From positions 1-54,087 of the forward strand of contig DASYAE010000259.1 in assembly GCA_036501535.1 (NCBI GenBank): a stretch of 54,087 nucleotides of DNA, in the 5' to 3' direction. The position numbers and the translations under genes were made by a program. Shown in pieces: positions 41,802 through 49,521 of this stretch. Source of the DNA: DASYAE01 sp036501535 (lineage in GTDB: Bacteria; Actinomycetota; Actinomycetes; Streptomycetales; Catenulisporaceae). How positions within the stretch are numbered: the first letter of the stretch is position 1; the number at the start of each line of letters is the position of its first letter. The notes under the pieces are model-generated. The model made no database searches, was not told the DNA's origin, and saw nothing but the letters and a program-made list of their open reading frames with translations.

Positions 41802-43346
41802 TTATTCGGTCACCGAGGTGCCGGTCGGCAGCTGCGCGAGGCGGAAGATCACGAACTCGGCCGGCTTGACCACCGCCATGCCGACCTCGCAGACCAGCTG
41901 GCCCGCCTCGATCAGCTCGCTGGGGTTGGTCTCGTCGTCGCACTTGACGTAGAAGGCCTGTTCCGCGGTCTCGCCGAACAGCGCGCCGTCGAGCCAGACC
42001 CGGTAGAGGAAGGACCGGATGGTCCGGATCAGCCGCTCCCACAGGTCCTTGTCGTTGGGCTCGAAGACGACCCACTGGGTGCCGTTGCGCAGCGAGGACT
42101 CGACATAGTTGTAGAGCCTGCGCACGTTGATGTACCGCCAGATCGGGTCGCTCGACAGCGTCCTGGCGCCCCAGATCCGCACGCCCCGCCCGGGAAAGAC
42201 CCTGATGCAGTTGACGCCGGCCGGGTTGAGCAGGTCGTGCTCGGCCCGGGTAAGCACCGTGGCGAGGCCGACCGCGCCGCGCACGACCTCGTTCGCCGGG
42301 GCCTTGTGCACGCCCCGGGTCGAGTCGTTGCGGGCCCACACCCCGGCCGCGTGCCCGCTCGGCGGAACCGGCTTGACCACGCCGTCCACCGGGTCGAAGA
42401 CCTTGACCCACGGCCAGTAGAGCGCGCCGTACCGCGAGTCGTAGCCGGCCTCGTTCACCCGCCAGTCGTGCACCTGCTGCGGGTTGAGGTCCGGCAGCGG
42501 GTCGAGGATCGCCATCCGGTCGCCCATCAGCTCGCAGTGCGCGATCATCGCGGTCTGCACCGCGCGCACGCCCTCCCGGTCGATCGCGCCGGCCTGATAC
42601 GCCGCCATCAGGTCGGGGACGCACACCATCGTGACGCCGTCCACCGCCTCCAGGCCGCCGAACCCGGTGCGGTCCGCCGAGTTGCCGACGTAGTCGTCCG
42701 GGCGCGGGGCGGCCTGCGCCGCGGCCTGCTGGACCAGCGAGACTGTGGCATTGGCCGGCCGCCGCCCGGCGGCCGCCGTCATCGCCGCCGACGCCGTGGC
42801 CGAGTTCTGCGGCTCGGCCAGCCGGATCAGCGTCGAGGTCGCGTTGACCTGGGTGATCGCGTTGTGCCGACCGCGCCGCGCGGTCACCGGCTCGAACACC
42901 TCCTCGCGCCCGTTCCCGCGCACGACGATCTTGAAGCTGTCCTCCGGCGAGCCCTCCGGCGCGTCGGCGATCTCGACCGTCACCTGGTCGGCCGTCAGCG
43001 CGGTCGCCACGAAGGACGCGACCCGCGCCTCGCCCGAGGACGGCAGCTCGGCGCGCGCGGCGACCGGCTCGCCCGGCGCGGCCGAGGCGCCCACACGCAC
43101 CACATAGGCCTGGCCGCCGCCGTTGAGGAAGTACCCGTACACCGCGAGCGCGAGGTACGTGCCGGGTACCGGTTCGCCGAACGTGGAGGTGAACTGGGTC
43201 CAGTTGGTCACCAGCGTCGGCGTGTGGAAGGGCCCTTCGGCGGCCAGGCCGACGAAGGCGGCCACCGCGGTGCCGACGCCCTCGATCGGCCGGGCCGCGG
43301 GTTCGAGCTCCTCGACGTAGACGCCGGGTGAGAGGTACGTGGGCAT
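41802..43346 (-). CDS. Contractile tail sheath protein
   Basis: The 514-aa protein starts with PTYLSPGVYVEELEPAARPIEGVGTAVAAFVG, the hallmark of phage/eCIS sheath proteins. It contains the C-terminal domain SSDPIWRYINVRRLYNYVESSLRNGTQWVVFEPND and ends with a VxFRLAQ-type strand that links sheath rings. It is the only sheath gene, so a single-subunit sheath is expected. ATG 43346. A hairpin and 139 bp separate it from the upstream gene, so it probably has its own promoter. Confidence 0.95.
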   Translation of the reverse strand: MPTYLSPGVYVEELEPAARPIEGVGTAVAAFVGLAAEGPFHTPTLVTNWTQFTSTFGEPVPGTYLALAVYGYFLNGGGQAYVVRVGASAAPGEPVAARAELPSSGEARVASFVATALTADQVTVEIADAPEGSPEDSFKIVVRGNGREEVFEPVTARRGRHNAITQVNATSTLIRLAEPQNSATASAAMTAAAGRRPANATVSLVQQAAAQAAPRPDDYVGNSADRTGFGGLEAVDGVTMVCVPDLMAAYQAGAIDREGVRAVQTAMIAHCELMGDRMAILDPLPDLNPQQVHDWRVNEAGYDSRYGALYWPWVKVFDPVDGVVKPVPPSGHAAGVWARNDSTRGVHKAPANEVVRGAVGLATVLTRAEHDLLNPAGVNCIRVFPGRGVRIWGARTLSSDPIWRYINVRRLYNYVESSLRNGTQWVVFEPNDKDLWERLIRTIRSFLYRVWLDGALFGETAEQAFYVKCDDETNPSELIEAGQLVCEVGMAVVKPAEFVIFRLAQLPTGTSVTE

Positions 43347-43441
43347 GGATTGTCCCTAGGCTCGTGGTGGTGAAGAGTGCTGATACCTGGTGTCCGTTAA
43401 AGTCATCGCAGACCCCTGAGCCAGGGTCTTCGGACACGCCC

Positions 43442-43473
43442 GCCGGACCGGCCGCCGTGCCTGCCGGTCCGGC
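43442..43473 (-). terminator. Hairpin between the 182-aa gene and the sheath gene
   Basis: GCCGGACCGGC (43442-43452) pairs with GCCGGTCCGGC (43463-43473) around a 10-nt loop, 13 bp past the 182-aa stop codon. It may terminate or attenuate transcription ahead of the sheath gene. No T-tract is present. Confidence 0.5.
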
Positions 43474-43485
43474 ACCCGCCGGTCT

Positions 43486-44034
43486 CTAGATCGCGTCCCA
43501 GACTTCCTGCGCGACGTTCTCGGCCTCGTGCGCCGCCGAGCTCGCCGCGTCCCCGACGGCGCTCGCCGCGCCGGAGACCGCGTTCACGGCCGCGCTGCCC
43601 GCGTCCTCCAGGGCGCCGCCGACGGCCTCCGCTCCGTGCTCGACCGCCGTGCCGATGGTGTTCCCGGCGCCCTCGGCCATCTCGCCGAGGCCGCCGAGGA
43701 TGTTGCCGTCGTCGAAGTCCTGCGCGGACTTCTGCGCGTGCTCGGAGCCGACGAGGTCGAACATGCCGTCGCCGAGCGCGTCGCCCGCGGCGTGCAGGCC
43801 GGTGTTGATGGCCTCGTGGATGTCCGGGCCGCCGAGCGCGTGCGACACGGTGTCGCCGACCGACTCGACCGCGCCGAAGATGCCGCCGGTCGCGACGTTC
43901 AGCGCGCTCTCCGACATCGACAGCGAGCTGTCCGCCGCCTTGTCCCAGTCGCCGTGCGCCGCGTGGACCACCGCGTCGGCCGCGTGCGCTCCGGTCTCGA
44001 CCACGCCTGCCACGTCGGGCTTCTCTTCGCTCAT
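43486..44034 (-). CDS. Unassigned Ala/Gly-rich acidic protein in the eCIS operon (candidate cargo)
   Basis: The 182-aa protein is strongly acidic, with few Lys/Arg. It consists of Ala/Gly/Val-rich amphipathic helices with glycine zippers (AGNTIGTAVEHGAEAVGGALEDAGSAAVNAVSGAASAVGD). It has no signal peptide or obvious TM helix. It is placed between the DUF4255 and sheath genes, coupled to the former by ATGA. No structural eCIS family fits. The character is compatible with a membrane-active cargo or a lumen-filling protein; both are hypotheses. Confidence 0.75.
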   Translation of the reverse strand: MSEEKPDVAGVVETGAHAADAVVHAAHGDWDKAADSSLSMSESALNVATGGIFGAVESVGDTVSHALGGPDIHEAINTGLHAAGDALGDGMFDLVGSEHAQKSAQDFDDGNILGGLGEMAEGAGNTIGTAVEHGAEAVGGALEDAGSAAVNAVSGAASAVGDAASSAAHEAENVAQEVWDAI

Positions 44035-44762
44035 GGCGTGCTCCCTCCCTCTTGGTCATTCGTGCGCTGATTTTTGTCGTCCTGGGCCTTGTCGCCCTCG
44101 GTCTTCTCGTCCTGTGTCTTCTCGCCCTGGCCGGCGCCCGCGGTCCCGGACGGCGCCGCCTGGACCGTCTCGGTCGACGAGACGGTCCGCGCCGGATCGG
44201 CGGCGGGTGTCGGCTTCATCTCGAACTTCGGCGGCTCCTGGACCGGCGGCGGCACCAGCACCTGCTGCAGCGGCGGGACCGCCACGGTGACGCAGAGGTC
44301 GAAGCAGGCCTTCTGCTCTCCCCCGAGCGAGAGCAGCATCGAGCGCTTCGTGCCCGCGCCCACGCCCAGCAGGACCTCGTACGGCAGCTCGGCCAGCGCG
44401 GCCGGCAGCAGCTCCCGCGGCACGATGTCGAACGCTGCGAAGCAGCGCAGCACCACGCCGAGCAGGTTGTGCTCCATCAGCGCCTTCGGCGCCCACCCGG
44501 TGACCGTGTAGTGCAGGTCGAACCTCCGCGGCGGCGGCCGGCGGGCCACCAGCGTGCCGTCGGCGTCGCGCACCTCCTCGTACATGACGTCCCGGCGGTG
44601 CGTGTTCTCCTTCACGTCGAAGAGGAACAGGTTCACCGTCGGGCCGGTCACGCTCTGCGACCACGCCTTGGTCGGCTGGTCGAACGCGATGCCGATCGCG
44701 GCGTCGCCGAAGGCCTTCGCCTTCAGCAGCGCCGCCAGCGCCTGGTCGGTCTCGAGGATCAC
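44031..44762 (-). CDS. DUF4255 tail-terminator protein (Afp16-like)
   Basis: The 243-aa protein has the DUF4255 core: LETDQALAALLKAKAFGDAAIGIAFDQPTKAWSQSVTGPTVNLFLFDVKEN, YTVTGWAPKALMEHNLLG. This cap protein ends tube and sheath growth in eCIS particles. A charged Lys/Glu/Asp-rich C-terminal tail (residues 200-243) is disordered. GTG 44762 begins the conserved domain and has AGGGA upstream. It is the first gene of the minus-strand eCIS operon. Confidence 0.9.
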   Translation of the reverse strand: MILETDQALAALLKAKAFGDAAIGIAFDQPTKAWSQSVTGPTVNLFLFDVKENTHRRDVMYEEVRDADGTLVARRPPPRRFDLHYTVTGWAPKALMEHNLLGVVLRCFAAFDIVPRELLPAALAELPYEVLLGVGAGTKRSMLLSLGGEQKACFDLCVTVAVPPLQQVLVPPPVQEPPKFEMKPTPAADPARTVSSTETVQAAPSGTAGAGQGEKTQDEKTEGDKAQDDKNQRTNDQEGGSTP

Positions 44763-44833
44763 GTAGTCGACGGTCCCTGTTCCGCGGCCGGCGCGGAATG
44801 GCCTGCGGGGCGTCGCGGGGGGCCGTACGGGCC

Positions 44834-44845
44834 GCCCTATAGGGC
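44834..44845. promoter_or_regulatory. Palindrome in the divergent eCIS promoter region
   Basis: GCCCTATAGGGC is a perfect 12-bp palindrome in the 168-bp gap between the divergent DUF4255 and membrane-protein genes. A near-palindrome (GGCCGTACGGGCC) lies next to it. It could be an operator for both transcripts. Confidence 0.4.
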
Positions 44846-44930
44846 AGGCCGAACAGGCGGATCGGGCTGCACCGCGGTCCGCCCGGACGGAGCTGCCGGG
44901 CATGGCGCCACCCTGACTAGCGTCGGTGCC

Positions 44931-46190
44931 GTGGGAGCAGAAGTCGAAATCAGCCCGGCCCGCCTCGCGGTCGATCCGGGCGGACGGGCCGAGACCCAGA
45001 TCACGGTCCGCAACACCGGTTCCGTCGTCGACTCGTTCGCGCTGGAGGTCCTCGGCGATGCCGCGGCCTGGTGCGTGTGCGAGCCGGCGACGCTGTCGAT
45101 CTTCCCCGGCCAGCAGGCCGTGGCCCGGCTCGTGGCCACGCCGCCCGGGGCCTCCGAGCACCCGCCCGGGCCCGTGCCCTTCGCGGTGCGGGCGACCTCG
45201 AGCGAGGACCCGGCCGGCTCGGTGGTCGAGGAGGGCGTCCTCGAGGTCGGCGCAGTGGCGCTGGTCCACGCGGAGCTGTCGCCGCGCACCAGCCGGGCCC
45301 GGGGCAAGCGCGCCGGCCGGCACCAGGTCGCGGTCGACAACCGCGGCAACACGCCGGTCCTGGTCCAGCTGCGCGGCCTCGACGACGAGGACCAGGTGCG
45401 GGTCGTGTGCGACCCGCCCGAGCTGGACGTCGCGGCCGGCGCCGCGGCCTTCGCCAAGGTGAAGGTGCGCGCCGAGCACCGGTTCTGGCGCGGGCCGGCG
45501 CAGACCCGCCGGTTCCACGTGATCGCGCAGACGTACGACGACGACGAGCCGACCCGGATGGACGCCTCGCTGCTGCAGGAGGCTGCGATCCCCGGCTGGC
45601 TGCCGAAGGCGATGATGCTGCTGGCCCTGGTCGCGGTCGCGCTGGCGGCGCTCTGGCTGACGCTGCTTCAGCCCGCGGTGAAGGACGCCGCGACCAGCGC
45701 CGGCACGACCGCCGCGCAGCAGGCGCTGAACTCCGCGCTGCAGAGCGCGAACGCCGCGGCCCGCAACGGCCCCGGCGGCTCCGGGGCCGGCTCGTCCGCG
45801 AGCAGTTCGGCGTCCCCGAACGGCTCGGCGTCGCCGAGCGCGTCTCCGAGCGGGTCGCCCGCGGTGACGCTCCCGGCCCCGGTGTCCTTCGTCAGCGATC
45901 TGTCATCGGGCGGCTCGGTCTCGGCCGCGTCCACCCAGCAGCTCACGGTCACCGACCTGGTGCTGCAGAACCCGCAGGCCGACACCGGCGTGCTGACGAT
46001 CACCGACGGCGGCACGGTCATCATGCGGACCCAGCTGGCCGACTTCCGGAACTACGACCTGCACTTCATCACGCCGATCACCGTGGACTCCGGCAAGTCG
46101 CTGAGCATGAACGTCCAGTGCCAGGACCCTGCGGGCACGACGTGCAGCGCCGCGGCGCTGGTCAGCGGAATGCAGTACACGACCTCGTGA
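44931..46190 (+). CDS. eCIS-linked membrane protein with Ig-like (COG1470-type) N-terminal domains
   Basis: The 419-aa protein has two N-terminal Ig-like beta domains (residues 1-105 and 110-200; AETQITVRNTGSVVDSFALEVLGDAAAWC, VAVDNRGNTPVLVQLRG). No signal peptide precedes them, so this part is likely cytoplasmic. One TM helix (about 226-247) follows, then a Ser/Gly/Ala/Pro linker and an external beta domain (about 325-419). COG1470-type proteins occur in many actinobacterial eCIS loci. GTG 44931 was chosen as homology start; no clear ribosome site is seen, so it may be leaderless. Confidence 0.8.
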   Translation: MGAEVEISPARLAVDPGGRAETQITVRNTGSVVDSFALEVLGDAAAWCVCEPATLSIFPGQQAVARLVATPPGASEHPPGPVPFAVRATSSEDPAGSVVEEGVLEVGAVALVHAELSPRTSRARGKRAGRHQVAVDNRGNTPVLVQLRGLDDEDQVRVVCDPPELDVAAGAAAFAKVKVRAEHRFWRGPAQTRRFHVIAQTYDDDEPTRMDASLLQEAAIPGWLPKAMMLLALVAVALAALWLTLLQPAVKDAATSAGTTAAQQALNSALQSANAAARNGPGGSGAGSSASSSASPNGSASPSASPSGSPAVTLPAPVSFVSDLSSGGSVSAASTQQLTVTDLVLQNPQADTGVLTITDGGTVIMRTQLADFRNYDLHFITPITVDSGKSLSMNVQCQDPAGTTCSAAALVSGMQYTTS

Positions 46191-46209
46191 CCGGGACGGA
46201 GACGGGAGC

Positions 46210-47373
46210 ATGAGCAGGCGCCGGAAGTGGATCGTCGCGGCCCCGGTCGCCACGGTGTTCGTGTTCGTCTTCGGGATGCTCGTCGGGCCGGGCGGCGGCA
46301 CCGCCGCCTATGCCGTGGGCGGCACGATCAACGTGACGGTCCAGGCCGCGAGCAACCTGGAGATACTGCAGACCGAGACCTTCACCGTCGACACGAACAT
46401 CAGCGGGACGCAGGTCGACGACAACGAGACGTTCCCGGTCTTCCTGACCGGCGCGAGCCGGGTGCAGGTCGGCACGCTCGAGGAGGACGACCGCACCGAC
46501 CTCTTCGTCGGCACGTTCGATCCGACCGGCGCGGTCTGCGGCACGAACACGGTGCAGGTGCTCGACGTGCTCAACGGCGAGACCGTGAATCAGGGCACCA
46601 CGACGTTCGTCGAGCAGTGCCCGCAGATCACGCTCAACCCCGCCACCGTGGCGCAGGCCGACGAGCCGACGACCGTCCAGGTCACCGGAACCCAGTTCAC
46701 CCCGGCCATCGAGGCCGGCATCACCCTCAACGGGACCCAGGCCGCGGATCCGGAGATCAACGACACCGGCGGCTTCACCACGCCGATCACCGTCAGCGGC
46801 CTGCCCTGCGGCACCTACCCCGTGACAGCCACGATGGTGCTCCAGACCATCCAGTCCCACCTCCAAAGCCCCGGCGCCCCCGCCGTCCTCACTGCGGACA
46901 TCACACTCCTCGGGGGCGCCGGCTCATCCGCTGTCGGCCTGTTCACGGCCGGCCCGACCTCGACCGCGACGACCGCGACGGCGCCGCTCACCGTGACCTG
47001 CCCGGCGCCGCCGCCGCCCCCGCCGCCCCCGGCCGGGGCGGTCACCCTGAAGGCGAACCCTGACGTCGTCGCGATCGGCTCGGTCACGAGCGTGACCGGG
47101 ACCGGCTACACGCCCAACGCGCCGGTCACGCTCACCTGGCAGCTCGCCGGCGGCGTCACGGTGCCCGCCGCGACGGCGCCGGTCACCGCCGACGGCTCCG
47201 GCAACATCACGGACCCCTTGGTCGTGCTGCTGCCCGCCGCGCCCGGCCAGTGCAACCTCGTGGCGACACAGGGCACGGCGACGGCCTCAGCGCCGGTGGT
47301 CGTCCAGGACGGCAGCATGGAGCCGTCCACCGGCGACTCGGGCGGCGGGGACCAGCTCATCTTCCGCGAATAA
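46210..47373 (+). CDS. Secreted Ig-like/IPT-repeat protein
   Basis: The 387-aa protein has a signal peptide (residues 1-35; KWIVAAPVATVFVFVFGML, cleavage near AYA-VG). Beta-rich Ig/IPT-like domains follow (ITLNPATVAQADEPTTVQVTGTQFTP; VTLKANPDVVAIGSVTSVTGTGYTPNAPVTLTW) with an eight-Pro hinge. It ends without a cell-wall anchor. GGGAG precedes ATG 46210. It follows the COG1470-type gene by 19 bp and is probably co-transcribed with it. The role in the eCIS is unknown. Confidence 0.8.
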   Translation: MSRRRKWIVAAPVATVFVFVFGMLVGPGGGTAAYAVGGTINVTVQAASNLEILQTETFTVDTNISGTQVDDNETFPVFLTGASRVQVGTLEEDDRTDLFVGTFDPTGAVCGTNTVQVLDVLNGETVNQGTTTFVEQCPQITLNPATVAQADEPTTVQVTGTQFTPAIEAGITLNGTQAADPEINDTGGFTTPITVSGLPCGTYPVTATMVLQTIQSHLQSPGAPAVLTADITLLGGAGSSAVGLFTAGPTSTATTATAPLTVTCPAPPPPPPPPAGAVTLKANPDVVAIGSVTSVTGTGYTPNAPVTLTWQLAGGVTVPAATAPVTADGSGNITDPLVVLLPAAPGQCNLVATQGTATASAPVVVQDGSMEPSTGDSGGGDQLIFRE

Positions 47374-47427
47374 GGAACCGCCGTTCCCGGCCCGACCGGC
47401 ATGTCGACGACGCGCTGCCTACCGCAC

Positions 47428-49485
47428 CTATTGCGGACCGCACGCGTACAGGACATCGCCGGTCGGGCCTTCAGCGTCTTCGAGGTCTGGTGACTGCACG
47501 AGCGTGCAGGACTTGTGGATCCAGGCGTCGATCGCCTGGATGCTCTGCCCCGCCGCGCTGCCGAAGAGCGCTGACATGCCTATGGCGCCCGGGGGATTGA
47601 GCAGGAAGTAGCTCACCCTGCCGGTGCGGACCAGGTCCTGGACCTCGGCGAGGGTCGGCTGCGGCACGTCGCCGCTGAAGCCGCCCATCGGCAGCACGGG
47701 GGCCGCATCCGCCTCGACATAGGGCTGCGCGATCAGCCAGCTGTCGGTGGCGAACAGGTAGGTTGTGCTCGGACCGCGGTGAGCCTCGACATAGGCGAGG
47801 AGTCCCTGCTCCGCGGGGGTCAGTGTGGCGGAGTTGTTCAGGAAGTTGATCACGCCGATCCGAATGGCAGCGGTGATCCGGTTGTCTGCGGAGGCGGCCG
47901 AGGTCGTGTCCGGCCCGGCGGTGGCGTCGATGGCCGTGCCGCTGTAGGACGTGTCGAGAGTCGAGGCCGCCCACGCGATCGGCGAGGCGAGCATCGCCAC
48001 GACGCCAAGTCCCGCGGCCGCGATCCCCAGCCGACGGATGCGCGTCACCGCGCGCACCGCTGTGCCGATGATTGCGAGCACTGACACGACGATGACGGCT
48101 GGCTCCAGCCACGGCAGGAACCCTGTATACCCGTGCCAGAGGAAGATTGCCCAGCCCGTCTCGGTGGCCACCAGTACCGGCAGCAGCCAGGTGCGCCAGA
48201 ACATGACGATCCCGGCGGCGCAGAGCGCGGCGATCGGCGGGGCGAGCAGCGCCAGGTACGCCGTGTGCGGGATTCTCATCGCGCTGTAGACCACTGCGAC
48301 GACCGCCAGCCACGTGCCCCACAGCACGAACCCGCCGCGCAGGACGTCCGTGCGCGGCCTGCGCCGCAGCCGCCACAGCCCGGCGGCCAGCGAGATCAGC
48401 GCGAGCGGGTAGAGCCAGCCGATCTGCGGGCCCAGATGCTCGCCGACGAGTTTCGCCCACCCGCTGGTCGGAAGACCGATGTTCGGCAGCGCCGAGTACG
48501 GGATGCCGATCTTGTCCAGGGCGGCCATCAGGTTCGCAGTGTTCTCAGGCGGCACGGCGCCGGGCACGTGGATGCCGAGGCGGCCCAGCCCGTTGTAGCC
48601 GAAGACCATGGCGAACGCGTTGTCGTCCGTGCTGCCGTCAACGTAGGGGCGGTCCGCGGTCGGGGTGAAGGTGTAGAGCAGTATCCAGGACGCTGACACC
48701 GCGACCGTGGTGGCACCCGCCGCGAGTGTGTCGAGCACCCGGCGGCGCAGCGGCAGGGGAGCGGTCAGCAGGTAGCCGACCGCCAGCGCGGGCAGGATCA
48801 TCCACGCTTCGAGCATCTTGGCCTGGAAGCCCAGCCCGACCCACACCGCGCAGGCGAGCAGCGAGCGGAGCCGTCCGTGCATCACCGCGTACTGAAAGCG
48901 GTCCACGGCCAGCACCATGCACACGGTCAGCGCGCCGTCCTCCATGGTGTGCTCGAACATCGAGGCCACCACTGGGGTGAACGCGAGGATGCCGGCCGCC
49001 AGCAGCCCGGCGGCGCTCGCCTGCACACAGCGGACCGCGTCGGCCTCGGCCTCGTCATTGTTCGCAGCGGCGCTCCCGGCCACCCAGCGCCGCACCACCC
49101 GATAGATCACCAGGACGCTGATCGTGCCCTCGATCACCTGCGGCAGCTCCAGCGACCAGGCGTGGAACCCGAAGACCCGCGCGGAGAGCGCCTGCGGCAC
49201 GAACGACCCGGCAAGCTTGTCAATGGTCAGCGACGCGCTCGGGTCCACGGCCCCGTAGAACAGCGCCTTCCAGCTCATCGACATGCTCTTCACGGCCATG
49301 GAGTAGAACGGGGAATAGCCCGCCCGCGTGATGTTCCAGGCATACAGAGCGGCCGCGAGCGCCGCCACGGCCAGCAGCGCCGGACGCGCCCACGGGGGCT
49401 GATCCGCCGGTGCCAGCCAGCGGGCGGCCGCCCCGCCCCGTCGCCGTGCCACGCTCGCATCAGGACCCGATACCACTTCGGTCAT
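47428..49485 (-). CDS. GT39-family membrane glycosyltransferase
   Basis: The 685-aa protein has about twelve TM helices and the N-terminal pattern YSPFYSMAVKSMSMSWKALFYGAVDPSASLTIDKLAGSFVPQALSARVFGFHAWSLELPQVIEG. This is the actinobacterial ArnT/PMT-like GT39 group, which uses polyprenyl-phosphate sugars. A C-terminal external domain (about 510-685) includes VEADAAPVLPMGGFSGD. The acceptor is unknown; it may modify a surface polymer or protein. It converges with the secreted Ig protein gene. Confidence 0.88.
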   Translation of the reverse strand: MTEVVSGPDASVARRRGGAAARWLAPADQPPWARPALLAVAALAAALYAWNITRAGYSPFYSMAVKSMSMSWKALFYGAVDPSASLTIDKLAGSFVPQALSARVFGFHAWSLELPQVIEGTISVLVIYRVVRRWVAGSAAANNDEAEADAVRCVQASAAGLLAAGILAFTPVVASMFEHTMEDGALTVCMVLAVDRFQYAVMHGRLRSLLACAVWVGLGFQAKMLEAWMILPALAVGYLLTAPLPLRRRVLDTLAAGATTVAVSASWILLYTFTPTADRPYVDGSTDDNAFAMVFGYNGLGRLGIHVPGAVPPENTANLMAALDKIGIPYSALPNIGLPTSGWAKLVGEHLGPQIGWLYPLALISLAAGLWRLRRRPRTDVLRGGFVLWGTWLAVVAVVYSAMRIPHTAYLALLAPPIAALCAAGIVMFWRTWLLPVLVATETGWAIFLWHGYTGFLPWLEPAVIVVSVLAIIGTAVRAVTRIRRLGIAAAGLGVVAMLASPIAWAASTLDTSYSGTAIDATAGPDTTSAASADNRITAAIRIGVINFLNNSATLTPAEQGLLAYVEAHRGPSTTYLFATDSWLIAQPYVEADAAPVLPMGGFSGDVPQPTLAEVQDLVRTGRVSYFLLNPPGAIGMSALFGSAAGQSIQAIDAWIHKSCTLVQSPDLEDAEGPTGDVLYACGPQ

Positions 49486-49521
49486 GCCCGGTATCGTCCT
49501 GCGACGACCGCTGGCGTGTCT

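Noticed and set aside
41791..43437. 548-aa minus-strand frame beside the sheath
   Set aside because: It is the +1 shadow of the sheath gene, an Arg/Gly/Ala-rich frame typical of GC-rich DNA.
47374..47387. Short GGAAC/GTTCC stem between convergent genes
   Set aside because: Only 5 bp with a 4-nt loop and no T-tract, too weak to call a terminator.
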